Shown: in pieces, positions 8,828 through 17,330 of the stretch
How the letters are laid out: the number at the start of each line of letters is the position of its first letter
How positions within the stretch are numbered: the first letter of the stretch is position 1
Source of the DNA: Chryseobacterium sp. ERMR1:04
GTDB taxonomy: Bacteria; Bacteroidota; Bacteroidia; Flavobacteriales; Weeksellaceae
Length of the DNA stretch: 64,000 nucleotides
Direction of reading: 5' to 3'
Assembly: GCF_001297705.1 (NCBI RefSeq)
Contig: NZ_LIRF01000003.1
Coordinates: 1,178,001 to 1,242,000 of the forward strand
Made by a program: the position numbers and the translations under genes
The notes under the pieces: model-generated
Told to the model about the DNA's origin: nothing
Seen by the model: only the letters and a program-made list of their open reading frames with translations
Database searches by the model: none

Positions 8828-9406
8828 CTAACTATTTAAATCTTCGTATAATCTTCTCAGTCTGTTTCTCAAATGCTTTACAGCATAGTTTTTTCTACTG
8901 ATAATGGTCTTTATATTTTCGCCTTGTTCATCGGCTATTTCCTGGAGGGTTCTGTCGTTTAACTCGTTTTCAACATACACCAGCCTTTGTTTTTCTGGAA
9001 GCTCATCCAGCGCTTCAAACAATTTCTTCCAAATTTCATCCTGAAACATTTTTACCTCGGGACCCGCGCTTTCATCCAGCAAAAGAATGTCTTTTATAGA
9101 AAAACTTCCGTCTTCATCTTCGTACACGAAATCTTCAAGATTTTCAGTTTTCTTTTTACGGTATTTGTCGGTGATTTTATTGGCCGTCACTCTGTACAGC
9201 CAACCGCCAACATTCACAATCTCAGAAATATTGGTAATGCTACTGAACTGATACCAAACTTCCTGCAGAATATCTTCCGCATCTTCCGTATTTTTCACTT
9301 TGGGACGAATGTAAGACATCAGCTTTCCTCCGTACTTTGAAACGGTTTGTGAGATAATGCTTTCTTTCTCTTTTTGCGGCATTGTTATTTTTTCGACAAC
9401 CTCCAT
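8828..9406 (-). CDS. RNA polymerase ECF-type sigma-70 factor
   Basis: A 192-residue protein. Region 2 is visible at about residues 30-95 (NTEDAEDILQEVWYQF, then GGWLYRVTANKITDKYRKKK), and region 4 at about 130-185 with the HTH segment LQEIADEQGENIKTIISRK. There is no region 1 or 3, which is the ECF pattern. It should direct RNA polymerase to a small regulon; the signal is unknown. An alternative start at Met9 is possible. It is the first gene of a three-gene minus-strand operon with two small membrane proteins. Confidence 0.92.
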   Translation of the reverse strand: MEVVEKITMPQKEKESIISQTVSKYGGKLMSYIRPKVKNTEDAEDILQEVWYQFSSITNISEIVNVGGWLYRVTANKITDKYRKKKTENLEDFVYEDEDGSFSIKDILLLDESAGPEVKMFQDEIWKKLFEALDELPEKQRLVYVENELNDRTLQEIADEQGENIKTIISRKNYAVKHLRNRLRRLYEDLNS

Positions 9407-9530
9407 ATTGCTATGACGATCAGTCTTTTTGTTTTACTTTAATAAATTTAAAATATTTTTTCTGAAATTCGGGATTTCTTTTGTTTATCGGGGTTTTTAA
9501 ATATTTTTATTTTTTAATCATTGAGTTTAA

Positions 9531-9624
9531 ATAAACACTAATAACACAAATCTTTACACTAAAGTCACAAATAATTTCCATCGTGTCATTTGTGAAAATC
9601 ATTAGTGATATTTGTGTTTAAAAC
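9531..9624. repeat. AAACACnAAT palindromic repeat, copy 1
   Basis: The left half (TAAACACTAATAACACAAAT) and right half (ATTAGTGATATTTGTGTTTA) are near inverted repeats around about 50 bases that also contain CACAAAT and ATTTGTG. Full or partial copies recur at 12938, 14421, 15749, 26601, 35124, 49451 (two in tandem) and 60100. Confidence 0.8.
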
Positions 9625-9682
9625 AAAAAACGGAGCATAAAAATACGCTCCATTTCATTTCATTATAAAAAATTTGAATGTC

Positions 9683-11686
9683 TTATTTATTGAAGTTTTC
9701 AGCAAAGAAACCTAACATATAGGTATACAATTCAATTCTGTTTTTTTCTTTTCCAAATCCGTGGCCTTCATCATATTTTACCAGGTAAGGAACTTCAAAA
9801 CCTTTACTTCTTAGCCCTTTTACAATTTGATCAGATTCATTGATATTCACTCTCGGGTCATTCGCGCCTTGCACAACAAACAAAGGCTTTTTGATCTTAT
9901 CAATATTAAAAACAGGGGAAACCTCTTTTGCTATTTTCGCTTCTTCAGGATTATCCAAATCATACCAGATTTGTTTTACCATCTCTTTATATGGCTTCCA
10001 ATATTCCGGGAAGGAATCAAAGAAGGTAAATATATTTGAAACCCCCACATAGTCTACTCCACAAGCATATAAATCAGGTGTTTTTATTAATCCCATTAAA
10101 GTAGCATATCCTCCGTGGCTTCCACCATAAATAGCAACCTTATTTTTATTCACCCAACCTTGTTCGATCGCATATTTCACTCCATCTTCCACATCATCCA
10201 TTGCTTTTCTACCAATTTGTTTGTATCCGGAGTTCTGAAATTCTTTTCCATATCCTCCTGAAATTCTGAAATTAACCTGCAATGTGGCGTATCCTCGACT
10301 TGCAAATAATTGCGCCTCAGGATTGAATCCCCAACTATCTCTGATTCCTTGTGGCCCACCGTGAGGATTTACAATCAAAGGAACTTTTTGCCCATCCACC
10401 GCAGCTTTTGGCAAGGTAATATAACCGTGAATCGTCAAACCGTCTCTGCTTTTAAATTCTATGGGTCTCATTTCCGCCATATCCTCTTCTTTTAATTGAG
10501 GCATCAGGTCAAGAAGGAGCTTTATATTTTTTGTTTTGGTATCGTATTCGTAATATTTCCCGTATAATTTATCACTACCCACCACCACTAAAAGCTTAGA
10601 ATCATTATCATCGGAAGAAACTACAGAAAACTGTTTGTCGCCAAATTCAGCTTTTAATTTAGCATCAATTTCTTTGTAAAACTGGCTTACCGGAATTGTT
10701 TCATTTTTAATTCCGTTATAACTGATGTAGTCTAATTCATAATCTCTGTTTTTTCCGGCAACGCTTACTGAACTTACATCGAAGGTAGGATTAGAATACA
10801 CTTCTTTAATTACAGCATTCTTCTTTAGATCATACAGAACAATTTTCGCTTTATCGCTGTCCAAATTTGTAACAACATAAGCTTCATCTTTGTTTTTTGA
10901 ATGATCGTTAAATTTGATAATATTGAAGGTATCTTTCCAATCTGTAGATTTTACCAGATTAAATTTCCCAGTCTGCAGATCTTTATAATAGGTCTTTGTA
11001 GTCAACCCATTTTCAAGAACAATATAGCCTCTTAAATTCCCTTCTCTATCAAAAAGATAATCATCAATAGGATTTTTAGGATCTTTGTTATCAAATAATT
11101 GAGTCATTTCTCCCGTCACAAAATTGATCTTAAACGGTTCAAAAATCTGTTTATTATTTTTATTCAGCGTCACCACAGCGAAATCTGTATCTTTTATAAT
11201 GGTTGCAGCACCCACTTTCACCCCTTCAAAAGGCGTAAGATCTTTCAGATTTTTTCCGTCTACATCGGCACCATATAAATGAAGGTTTTCATTTCCTCCT
11301 TTATCCTGAACATAAAACAGTCGTTTTTTGTTTAACCATCCATAACTTCCAATCAAGTCGTCTTTTTCTTCAATAGCCTTGGTCACCTTCCCTGTTTTTA
11401 AGTCTTTTACATACACATGATTCTTCATGTCTTTGTCTTTTTCCTTATAAGAAAGGTATTGACCATCAGGAGAAATTTTAAATTGAGAAGCTTTTGGTCT
11501 CGCAAAATAATCTTCCACTTTATACTTAAAATTCCCTTTGTCAAAAGAGATCAGTTTATCCAAAGTCGCCTTAGAAGAGACTAATGTAGGATCACCAGGT
11601 AGCTTGGTGGTAGCGCTTTGTGCATTGATCATAATGGTAGATATTACAATGTGGGCAGTTGTCAAAATTTTAGAATTTATATTCAT
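9683..11686 (-). CDS. S9 family prolyl oligopeptidase-type serine peptidase, exported
   Basis: A 667-residue protein with a signal peptide (residues 1-22, ending INAQS). The central part has the repeating beta-strand blades of an S9 propeller. The C-terminal alpha/beta-hydrolase domain holds the triad: Ser near 522 in YGGSHGGYA, Asp near 609 in GANDPRVN and His near 641 in DEGHGFG. These peptidases cut peptides, usually after proline or at small peptide ends, in the periplasm. The oxyanion segment VNPHGGPQGIRD is also present. It is a single gene with no sugar or transport genes nearby. Confidence 0.92.
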   Translation of the reverse strand: MNINSKILTTAHIVISTIMINAQSATTKLPGDPTLVSSKATLDKLISFDKGNFKYKVEDYFARPKASQFKISPDGQYLSYKEKDKDMKNHVYVKDLKTGKVTKAIEEKDDLIGSYGWLNKKRLFYVQDKGGNENLHLYGADVDGKNLKDLTPFEGVKVGAATIIKDTDFAVVTLNKNNKQIFEPFKINFVTGEMTQLFDNKDPKNPIDDYLFDREGNLRGYIVLENGLTTKTYYKDLQTGKFNLVKSTDWKDTFNIIKFNDHSKNKDEAYVVTNLDSDKAKIVLYDLKKNAVIKEVYSNPTFDVSSVSVAGKNRDYELDYISYNGIKNETIPVSQFYKEIDAKLKAEFGDKQFSVVSSDDNDSKLLVVVGSDKLYGKYYEYDTKTKNIKLLLDLMPQLKEEDMAEMRPIEFKSRDGLTIHGYITLPKAAVDGQKVPLIVNPHGGPQGIRDSWGFNPEAQLFASRGYATLQVNFRISGGYGKEFQNSGYKQIGRKAMDDVEDGVKYAIEQGWVNKNKVAIYGGSHGGYATLMGLIKTPDLYACGVDYVGVSNIFTFFDSFPEYWKPYKEMVKQIWYDLDNPEEAKIAKEVSPVFNIDKIKKPLFVVQGANDPRVNINESDQIVKGLRSKGFEVPYLVKYDEGHGFGKEKNRIELYTYMLGFFAENFNK

Positions 11687-11833
11687 AAGTCATGATTTGG
11701 TTGAAATATTAGGTACGCTTTATCATTTTATTAAATTATCAAAAAAACAATATACTACTATATAAGACTACATAATAGCATAAAATGTTACAAATTAATC
11801 TCTTATTTGTGAGAAAATCTAATAACACGAAAA

Positions 11834-11858
11834 AAAAGGAAAGCAAAACCTTCCTTTT
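11834..11858 (-). terminator. Terminator of the DoxX-like gene
   Basis: AAAAGGAAAG and CCTTCCTTTT pair (one mismatch) around CAAAA, 22 bases after the stop of the gene at 11880. Read on the minus strand it ends in a run of eight T. Confidence 0.75.
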
Positions 11859-11879
11859 AATGTATAAAATGCATTATTT

Positions 11880-12338
11880 CTATTGTAAATGAATCCCGAA
11901 ATACCAAGTCCATGCAATTAATATAATCTGCATCGGAATCCTCTCTTTATACAGATAGTTCATCCCAGGACCTGAATAATCTCCTTTAAATAGATTCACT
12001 TTTTTCTGTGAAGAATTAATATTGGCCAGAAATACAAGAACTAAGAAAATAATCAATAAAATGGCGGTCAGTTCTCGAATTGCCGGAATCATCAGTCCAA
12101 TTCCTGCAGCAATCTCAATAATTCCGGTAAAATAGACCCAAAACATTTTGGCCGGCATAAAATCAGGAATCATCATTGCCATTCCTTTTTGGAATTTAAA
12201 ATGGGCAAATCCTGTGAAAATAATGAAAACGGCCATTCCCAGATTTCCTGAAAACAGGAAATTCCAATCTCCCTGATAGAGTTTTGTTCCTATCAAAGCA
12301 AGAATGAATGTGACGAAAAGGATTGTTAATAATTTCAT
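11880..12338 (-). CDS. DoxX-like integral membrane protein
   Basis: A 152-residue protein with four hydrophobic helices (about 3-20, 30-50, 66-85 and 90-107) and a possible fifth near 135. The segment FAHFKFQKGMAMMIPDFMPAK followed by YFTGIIEIAAGIGLMIP is typical of small DoxX/DUF4267-type membrane proteins, whose function is mostly unknown; some relatives support thiol or quinone chemistry in the membrane. It stands at the downstream end of a long run of small minus-strand genes but is separated from the next by 125 bases and has its own terminator. Confidence 0.75.
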   Translation of the reverse strand: MKLLTILFVTFILALIGTKLYQGDWNFLFSGNLGMAVFIIFTGFAHFKFQKGMAMMIPDFMPAKMFWVYFTGIIEIAAGIGLMIPAIRELTAILLIIFLVLVFLANINSSQKKVNLFKGDYSGPGMNYLYKERIPMQIILIAWTWYFGIHLQ

Positions 12339-12463
12339 GTATTATTTCTATTTATTGTTTTCTCACAGATTGAAGTGATAATCCTTGACAAGGATTAATA
12401 AAGTATATTTTTTACTGGAAAATATAAATCTAAGCCGTATAAACCCCTTAAGAGAAATATAAA

Positions 12464-12910
12464 TTACTTCTCGGCTAGATTTTTCACAATTTCTAAGCCT
12501 TTAATAAAACCGTTGTTTATGTGATCTTGCCATTCTTTTTCAACCTGAACTTCTGCATGAAGTTTTGTTTTCCCATCAAAATCAATGAGAATATATTTTT
12601 CGAAGCAGCCACTCCATTGTTTAACTTCCATGCTTTCTGTGTCTTCTACTCCATCCTTATCTACCATTCCCAAATGTTTGAAAACAATTTGATTAGGCTC
12701 CTCTAAACTGTCAATTGTTGAAACCATTCCTTCATTGTTCATATCCAAAAAATAGGTTTTTCCTCCTACTTTCCAATCGGACTTAATTTGAGATTGAGAA
12801 TTAGGATTGAAAAATTGCGTCCACTGACCGTAAGTTTTCGGACTCCAAAGAACATCCCAAACTTTTTGCTTAGGGGCATTGATTACTGTTTCGTATGATA
12901 AGGTTTCCAT
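12464..12910 (-). CDS. SRPBCC (AHSA1-like) domain protein
   Basis: A 148-residue single-domain protein that starts directly with the fold's first strand (ETVINAPKQKVWDVLW) and ends with the long C-terminal helix (DHINNGFIKGLEIVKNLAEK). SRPBCC domains form a deep hydrophobic pocket for small ligands, or bind Hsp90 in eukaryotic AHA1. The ligand here is unknown. It is a close relative of the next upstream gene at 13030; both contain KVW(D/N)VLW, NNGM(V/Y)S and a GIVKNL-type ending, so they probably arose by duplication. Confidence 0.85.
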   Translation of the reverse strand: METLSYETVINAPKQKVWDVLWSPKTYGQWTQFFNPNSQSQIKSDWKVGGKTYFLDMNNEGMVSTIDSLEEPNQIVFKHLGMVDKDGVEDTESMEVKQWSGCFEKYILIDFDGKTKLHAEVQVEKEWQDHINNGFIKGLEIVKNLAEK

Positions 12911-12937
12911 ATTTTTGATTTTTGTAATTTGATTTAT

Positions 12938-13028
12938 TTAAACACTAATTACACGAATTTTTAGCACTAATTACACAAATTAATGCGTTTAATATTTGTG
13001 AAAATTTTTAATGAAATTTATGTTTAAA
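12938..13028. repeat. AAACACnAAT palindromic repeat, copy 2
   Basis: It begins TTAAACACTAATTACACGAA and ends ATTTATGTTTAAA, the same palindrome as at 9531 but with more changes on the right side. It fills the gap between the two paralogous SRPBCC genes. Confidence 0.75.
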
Positions 13029-13029
13029 A

Positions 13030-13458
13030 TTAAAGCTGATTCTCCGAAAGATTCTTTACAATCCCCAACGCTTTTGGAAATTTATCTTCAAAAAAATCTT
13101 TGAACTCAGCCGGAGTTTGAATCTCTCCTTTTAAAACTGTTCCATCTTCATTTTCTTCCAAAATATAAGCCTCCGTTGCTTCACCCCAATCTTGCGGGCT
13201 TTCTACGCCATCATAAATTTCTCCAAGGTGTAAGAATTTCATTTCTTTATGCGCAACATTCTTTTCAACACGGCTGTACATTCCGTTATTGTGCGGATCA
13301 AAAAACTTCACAATACTTCCTTCTTCTAAAGTTCCCTCATAAAATGAGCCTTCTGTGAAAGCTGTAGTCCATTGTCTGTAGGTTATTTCGCCCCAAAGTA
13401 CATTCCATACTTTTTCGGGATCTGCATTGATTTGAATTTCAAATGATAATTTTTCCAT
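13030..13458 (-). CDS. SRPBCC (AHSA1-like) domain protein, paralogue of the downstream gene
   Basis: A 142-residue SRPBCC protein: first strand FEIQINADPEKVWNVLWG, central acidic strands, and C-terminal helix FFEDKFPKALGIVKNLSENQ. It shares several motifs and its whole layout with the gene at 12464. There is no signal peptide, so it is cytoplasmic. It belongs to a set of small-ligand-binding folds (SRPBCC, VOC, DinB) that runs to 18.7 kb. The ligand is unknown. Confidence 0.85.
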   Translation of the reverse strand: MEKLSFEIQINADPEKVWNVLWGEITYRQWTTAFTEGSFYEGTLEEGSIVKFFDPHNNGMYSRVEKNVAHKEMKFLHLGEIYDGVESPQDWGEATEAYILEENEDGTVLKGEIQTPAEFKDFFEDKFPKALGIVKNLSENQL

Positions 13459-13526
13459 TTTTCTTCTTTTAGTGTAAAGTTTAGCTGCCTACTTTACATA
13501 CAATCAAACAATAAGCCGAAACAGCT

Positions 13527-14393
13527 TTAAGAATCATAAGCATTTTCTAAATCCTGTATGATAATTTTCTGCATTCTCATCATCGCCTGAACGACTTTCT
13601 GAGCTTTCTCCTGATCAGGATCACTCATTAACTGAATTAATTTTTTAGGAACAATTTGCCAGCTAAAACCATATTTATCTTTCAACCAACCACACATACT
13701 TTCACGTCCTCCATCAGAAGTAAGCGCATTCCAAAGATGATCGGTCTGCTCCTGATCATCAGTCATTACAACCATTGAAATTCCTTCGTTGAAATCAAAT
13801 GGATGGTCATAAGAATTGTCCATACAGAACAAACTGTATCCGTTAATTTCAAAATTGGCATGTTGAATATTTTTTGCAGGTTCAGGATTCGGATGGCCTT
13901 CACTGCCTTCTCCATATCTTACAATATTTCCTATTGTAGAGTTGGGAAAAGTGTGGGTGTATAATTCCATTGCTTCCAATGCTTTTCCATTGTTTCCATG
14001 GATAAACATGAAGGTCGGAATAATCTTCTGTTCAGTTTGTTTCTCCCCTAAAAATATCTGCCAAGTAACATCATATTTATCTTTAAGCCAACCGTATTTT
14101 TTGCTCCAAGAGTAAGAATCTAAAGGCATCAACGCTATTCCGCCTTCTATCAATTGATCCCAGTATTTCTGAACCTCATCTTCCGTTTCACAGATCACCA
14201 TAAACGAAACTGAAGCGTTCTTTTTAAATTGTGGACCACCATTTAAAAGCATTATTTTTTGACCAAAAAGATCAATATTCATCACAACAGGAGTATCTGC
14301 TGTAATTTTACCATCAAATACTTTACAATAAAACTCTGCGGACTGTTTAGCGTCTCCATCGTACCAAAGACATGGGAAAATATCGTTATTCAT
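13527..14393 (-). CDS. Two-domain VOC / PhnB-like protein
   Basis: A 288-residue protein made of two PhnB-type VOC (glyoxalase-fold) domains: residues 1-125 (FPCLWYDGDAKQSAEFYCKV) and about 130-265 (PTFMFIHGNNGKALEAMELY). Each ends in the family motif DKYG or DKYDVTWQI. This is the layout of 3-dmu-9_3-mt (PhnB-like) proteins, once named as methyltransferases but most probably VOC proteins of unknown substrate. The first domain corresponds to the single-domain protein at 15281. The last 25 residues form a charged helix. Confidence 0.85.
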   Translation of the reverse strand: MNNDIFPCLWYDGDAKQSAEFYCKVFDGKITADTPVVMNIDLFGQKIMLLNGGPQFKKNASVSFMVICETEDEVQKYWDQLIEGGIALMPLDSYSWSKKYGWLKDKYDVTWQIFLGEKQTEQKIIPTFMFIHGNNGKALEAMELYTHTFPNSTIGNIVRYGEGSEGHPNPEPAKNIQHANFEINGYSLFCMDNSYDHPFDFNEGISMVVMTDDQEQTDHLWNALTSDGGRESMCGWLKDKYGFSWQIVPKKLIQLMSDPDQEKAQKVVQAMMRMQKIIIQDLENAYDS

Positions 14394-14420
14394 ATCGTTT
14401 TAAATTAGGATTATTTTAAG

Positions 14421-14514
14421 GAAACACGAATAACACAAATCATTTACACAAATTTTCATCATTCAGTATGTTGTGTTATTTGTGAAAAAAAATTAGTGTT
14501 ATTCGTGTTTAGAA
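14421..14514. repeat. AAACACnAAT palindromic repeat, copy 3
   Basis: GAAACACGAATAACACAAAT on the left and ATTAGTGTTATTCGTGTTT on the right are near-perfect inverted repeats (only one or two differences). This is the best-preserved palindrome of the family in the window. Confidence 0.85.
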
Positions 14515-14517
14515 TAT

Positions 14518-14772
14518 TCAGTTTTTAAAAGAAACCTGTTGTTCTTTCATATAATTCTTTAGCTTCATCATGGTATTCTTTCCAAAACCATGAAACTGCA
14601 TGACTTCTTCTTCAGAATAATTTGATAATTTTTCCAAAGAATCTATTTTTTCTCTTTCTAATGTTCTTCTTGCGGGCATCGCAATAACGCCTTGCAGAAA
14701 TTCACCTTTTACAACATGATTAACAACGCAAAAGGAGCTTAAACATTTCGCCATTATTACTAGATTGATCAT
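14518..14772 (-). CDS. Helix-hairpin-helix protein resembling the RNA polymerase alpha C-terminal domain
   Basis: An 84-residue ORF. Residues 31-75 (MPARRTLEREKIDSLEKL, then MQFHGFGKNTMMKLKNYM) match the helix-hairpin-helix fold of the RNA polymerase alpha CTD and of small stand-alone proteins that share it. The Gly-Phe-Gly turn at the hairpin is intact. The N-terminal 30 residues (rich in hydrophobic residues and Cys) do not look like part of this domain, so the true start may be Met32 at 14679, which would give 53 residues, or an earlier in-frame Met at 14754. DNA binding is likely; the role is unknown. Confidence 0.6.
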   Translation of the reverse strand: MINLVIMAKCLSSFCVVNHVVKGEFLQGVIAMPARRTLEREKIDSLEKLSNYSEEEVMQFHGFGKNTMMKLKNYMKEQQVSFKN

Positions 14773-14789
14773 GAGTACGATAAAGGTTT

Positions 14790-15206
14790 TTAGTTATTTT
14801 CAACGTATTTGTGAAAATTATTTAGAATAGCATACCAGCCTTCTCTTTGCATTTCCGTAGAGTTTTGTTTTTCGGGATCAAATATTTCTGTTACTTTCGT
14901 TGTATTTCCATCTATTTTATCGAAAATAATCTCCACATTTCTACCGTCTTCCAAATGGTATTTTATTCTCTCGTTGGGAATTATCTCATCATAAATCCCT
15001 TCAAAATCAAATCCGAAACTTCCATCTTTTGCTTCCATTCTCGCTTTGAGTTTCCCGCCTACTTTCAAATCATTTTCAGCACTTGGGCATTGCCAGCTTT
15101 CGTGGGCAAAATTCCATTTGGTAATGTGTTTTGGTTCGTTGAAGTAATCCCAAACCTTTTCCACAGGAGCTAAAATCGTAATGTCTATTGTTATTGGACT
15201 CATCAT
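14790..15206 (-). CDS. SRPBCC (AHSA1-like) domain protein
   Basis: A 138-residue SRPBCC protein with the motifs APVEKVWDYFNEPKHITKWN (first strand and helices), KVGGKLKARMEAKDGSFGFD (central strands) and a C-terminal helix EGWYAILNNFHKYVENN. The WNFA and W..P positions are those of the activator-of-Hsp90-like subgroup found in Gram-negative bacteria. It overlaps nothing and is 17 bases from the next gene downstream, so the two may be co-transcribed. The ligand is unknown. Confidence 0.87.
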   Translation of the reverse strand: MMSPITIDITILAPVEKVWDYFNEPKHITKWNFAHESWQCPSAENDLKVGGKLKARMEAKDGSFGFDFEGIYDEIIPNERIKYHLEDGRNVEIIFDKIDGNTTKVTEIFDPEKQNSTEMQREGWYAILNNFHKYVENN

Positions 15207-15280
15207 TCTTTTTTTTAAAGTTCATTGAAAGGGCAACTAAAAACCAGTCCCCCTTTTTTATAATGAGTTAAATATAAGAA

Positions 15281-15712
15281 TTATTTTGTGTATTCTTCAT
15301 TATAGTTCACCATCCAATGAACATTATATTTATCCTGAAAACTCCCATAATAATCTCCCCAAAATTGATCTTCTATTGGCATTTCTATATTTCCTCCTTC
15401 TGAAAGTCCTTTAAACAATCGGTCCGCTTCTTCTTTAGATTCAGGGAAAATTGAAACATAGTTATTATTTCCAACCGTTAAACGCTGTCCGAAACTTGGA
15501 ACAATGTCTGATGCCATCAGCAAATCACCTCCAATTGGAAGCGCAATGTGCATTACTCTGTTTTTTTCTTCGTCTGATAAATTTTCAGTTCCAGGAGCAT
15601 TACCCATTTTGTGAATTTCACCCAGGAATTCTCCTCCGAAAACAGATTTGTAAAAAGTGAAAGCTTCCTCTGCTTTCCCATCGAAATTTAAGTACGGGTT
15701 TAATTTAGCCAT
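15281..15712 (-). CDS. Single-domain VOC / PhnB-like protein
   Basis: A 143-residue PhnB-type VOC protein: it starts KLNPYLNFDGKAEEAFTFYK and ends FQDKYNVHWMVNY, the usual edges of the fold. The family is widespread and mostly uncharacterised; members fold like glyoxalase I but often lack its metal ligands. It is one of five VOC-fold domains in this 9 kb region. The start is well placed at the first strand. Confidence 0.87.
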   Translation of the reverse strand: MAKLNPYLNFDGKAEEAFTFYKSVFGGEFLGEIHKMGNAPGTENLSDEEKNRVMHIALPIGGDLLMASDIVPSFGQRLTVGNNNYVSIFPESKEEADRLFKGLSEGGNIEMPIEDQFWGDYYGSFQDKYNVHWMVNYNEEYTK

Positions 15713-15748
15713 GATATTTTATTTTTTATAAGTTGTTTTTTGTTTTTA

Positions 15749-15841
15749 TTTAAACACAAATTATCACTAATATTTTTCACGAATAACACTAATATTATTT
15801 GTGAAATTTGTGTAGAACATTTGTGTTGTTAGTGTTTTATT
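15749..15841. repeat. AAACACnAAT palindromic repeat, copy 4
   Basis: TTAAACACAAATTATCACTAA on the left pairs imperfectly with TTTGTGTTGTTAGTGTTTTA on the right. It is directly followed by two other repeat types at 15845-15975, making a composite repeat block of about 230 bases upstream of the VOC gene. Confidence 0.75.
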
Positions 15842-15844
15842 TTA

Positions 15845-15975
15845 ACACAAAGAGCGCAAAGTTTTTTTTAATTATTGTGAATATTTTTCGTTCGCAAAGG
15901 CGTTTCACTCAGCGAAGATTGAAAGTATAATTTCCCAGCCATCTAGTTTGTCATTCTGATGAAGGAAGAATCTCA
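15845..15975. repeat. CGCAAAG / CGTTTCACTCAGCG repeat joined to a GTCATTCTG motif
   Basis: AACACAAAGAGCGCAAAG...CGCAAAGGCGTTTCACTCAGCGAAGATT closely matches 7557-7640, and about 30 bases later comes GTCATTCTGATGAAGGAAG, which recurs at 26660 and, inverted, near 7950. Confidence 0.75.
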
Positions 15976-16005
15976 ACTTACTATTCTTAAAAAGTTATAT
16001 AAGTC

Positions 16006-16782
16006 TTAAACTTTCAAAAACTTCTTCACTTCATTTATTGTTAAATCAATTAATTTTTCATCAATATTACCTTCAAAATCGGCCATCATATAAGAACCGT
16101 GATTGGCAGGTAGAATCATTAATTGTGCACCTTCCACCAAACGCCACATTTCAACAATATGTTCGGGTTTCATTACGTCTTTATCTCCGGAAATAAATAA
16201 GGTTGGCGATTTAATTGATTTCAACATATCTTCACTCCAATCTTTGAAAGTCTGCATTCTTTTGCTGTCTTTATCAAACATATTTTCAAGTGCTGAAAAG
16301 TCTGGATTTAAGTTTAAAAAATTAATTTTCAAAGACTCCGGCATTGATTCTAATGTTGCATCCATCATAGATTCGAAAAAGCCGTCCATCATTCCATTTC
16401 TTTTGTAAAACGCTGAAGCGATAATCAACTTTCCAACTGTTTCAGGATGACGATGAGCAATTTGCATCACGGTATTTCCGCCATTACTAAATCCAAAAAA
16501 TGCAGCTTTCTGAATATTTAATTCTTTTAAAAGAGCAGCAACATCATCAGCATCCTGTTCAAAAGTTTCAGGAATATCTCGATGTTCTGTCATTCCATGA
16601 TTTTGCAGATCGATTCCAATTAATTGAAACTGGGTTTCTAACCTTGAGATAACTTTTTTATAATCAAATAAAATCGAAGAACCTCCGCCATGAATCAATA
16701 CCAAAGGTTTTCCGGAACCGTAGATTTCATAATACATCTGAATTCCGTTAACCCGTTTATGACCTTTTTCAACTGGATTCAT
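16006..16782 (-). CDS. Alpha/beta-fold hydrolase
   Basis: A 258-residue protein with the classical hydrolase motifs: oxyanion HGGGSS at 31-36, nucleophile Ser99 in GFSNGG, acid Asp in SGDKDVMKP near 200, and His in ANHGSYM near 228. There is no signal peptide. The esterase or lactonase substrate is unknown. Its start codon lies 4 bases after the stop of the DinB gene at 16786, so the two are likely translated from one message. Confidence 0.9.
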   Translation of the reverse strand: MNPVEKGHKRVNGIQMYYEIYGSGKPLVLIHGGGSSILFDYKKVISRLETQFQLIGIDLQNHGMTEHRDIPETFEQDADDVAALLKELNIQKAAFFGFSNGGNTVMQIAHRHPETVGKLIIASAFYKRNGMMDGFFESMMDATLESMPESLKINFLNLNPDFSALENMFDKDSKRMQTFKDWSEDMLKSIKSPTLFISGDKDVMKPEHIVEMWRLVEGAQLMILPANHGSYMMADFEGNIDEKLIDLTINEVKKFLKV

Positions 16783-16785
16783 TGC

Positions 16786-17310
16786 TTAATATTTTAAATC
16801 TTTATCAAAACCATATTTCATTCCTTCGTATCCCAGAATTCGGCGCATCAATCCAATTTGTCCGCTCAGATAATCTTCACGACCTATACACATTCCAACA
16901 AAATTCAGTACCGTTTCTGGGAAGAAATCGATATTCATTCCCATCGGAAATGCTTTGTCTAATTCTTCATCACTTGCTTCTAATAATTTTTGATACACAA
17001 GAGGCGAAATTGTATGAAAGCTATCTTTCAATTGTTGTAAAGAAGGATACTTTAAGCTTTCATCCAATGCTTTTCCCTGAAAGAACAGGTCTTTAAATTC
17101 AAATTCTTCCTGAAGTCCGAGCACAAATCCTAATGCATAGCGCATATCGAGAAAGTTACCGACCATCCAAATAACATGGTTTGTTCTTCCTTCAATTCTT
17201 TTTAGAGCGTCTTCCTCAGAAATTCCATCAAGAACCATTAGGAAACTTTGGCTGTGACCACGAAATGCAGGAATGATGATGTCTAATTTTTGTGATTTTG
17301 GAGTATTCAT
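16786..17310 (-). CDS. DinB family protein
   Basis: A 174-residue protein with the helical-bundle pattern of the DinB/YfiT superfamily: RGHSQSFLMVLDGISEEDAL, TNHVIWMVGNFLDMRYALG and a C-terminal His-poor helix with GREDYLSGQIGLMRRILGY. The family often binds a metal through three His; here only the HVIWM position is evident, so the metal site may be incomplete. Some members transfer bacillithiol or mycothiol. It is translationally close to the hydrolase downstream. Confidence 0.8.
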   Translation of the reverse strand: MNTPKSQKLDIIIPAFRGHSQSFLMVLDGISEEDALKRIEGRTNHVIWMVGNFLDMRYALGFVLGLQEEFEFKDLFFQGKALDESLKYPSLQQLKDSFHTISPLVYQKLLEASDEELDKAFPMGMNIDFFPETVLNFVGMCIGREDYLSGQIGLMRRILGYEGMKYGFDKDLKY

Positions 17311-17330
17311 TTTGTTTGATTTTTTATTTT

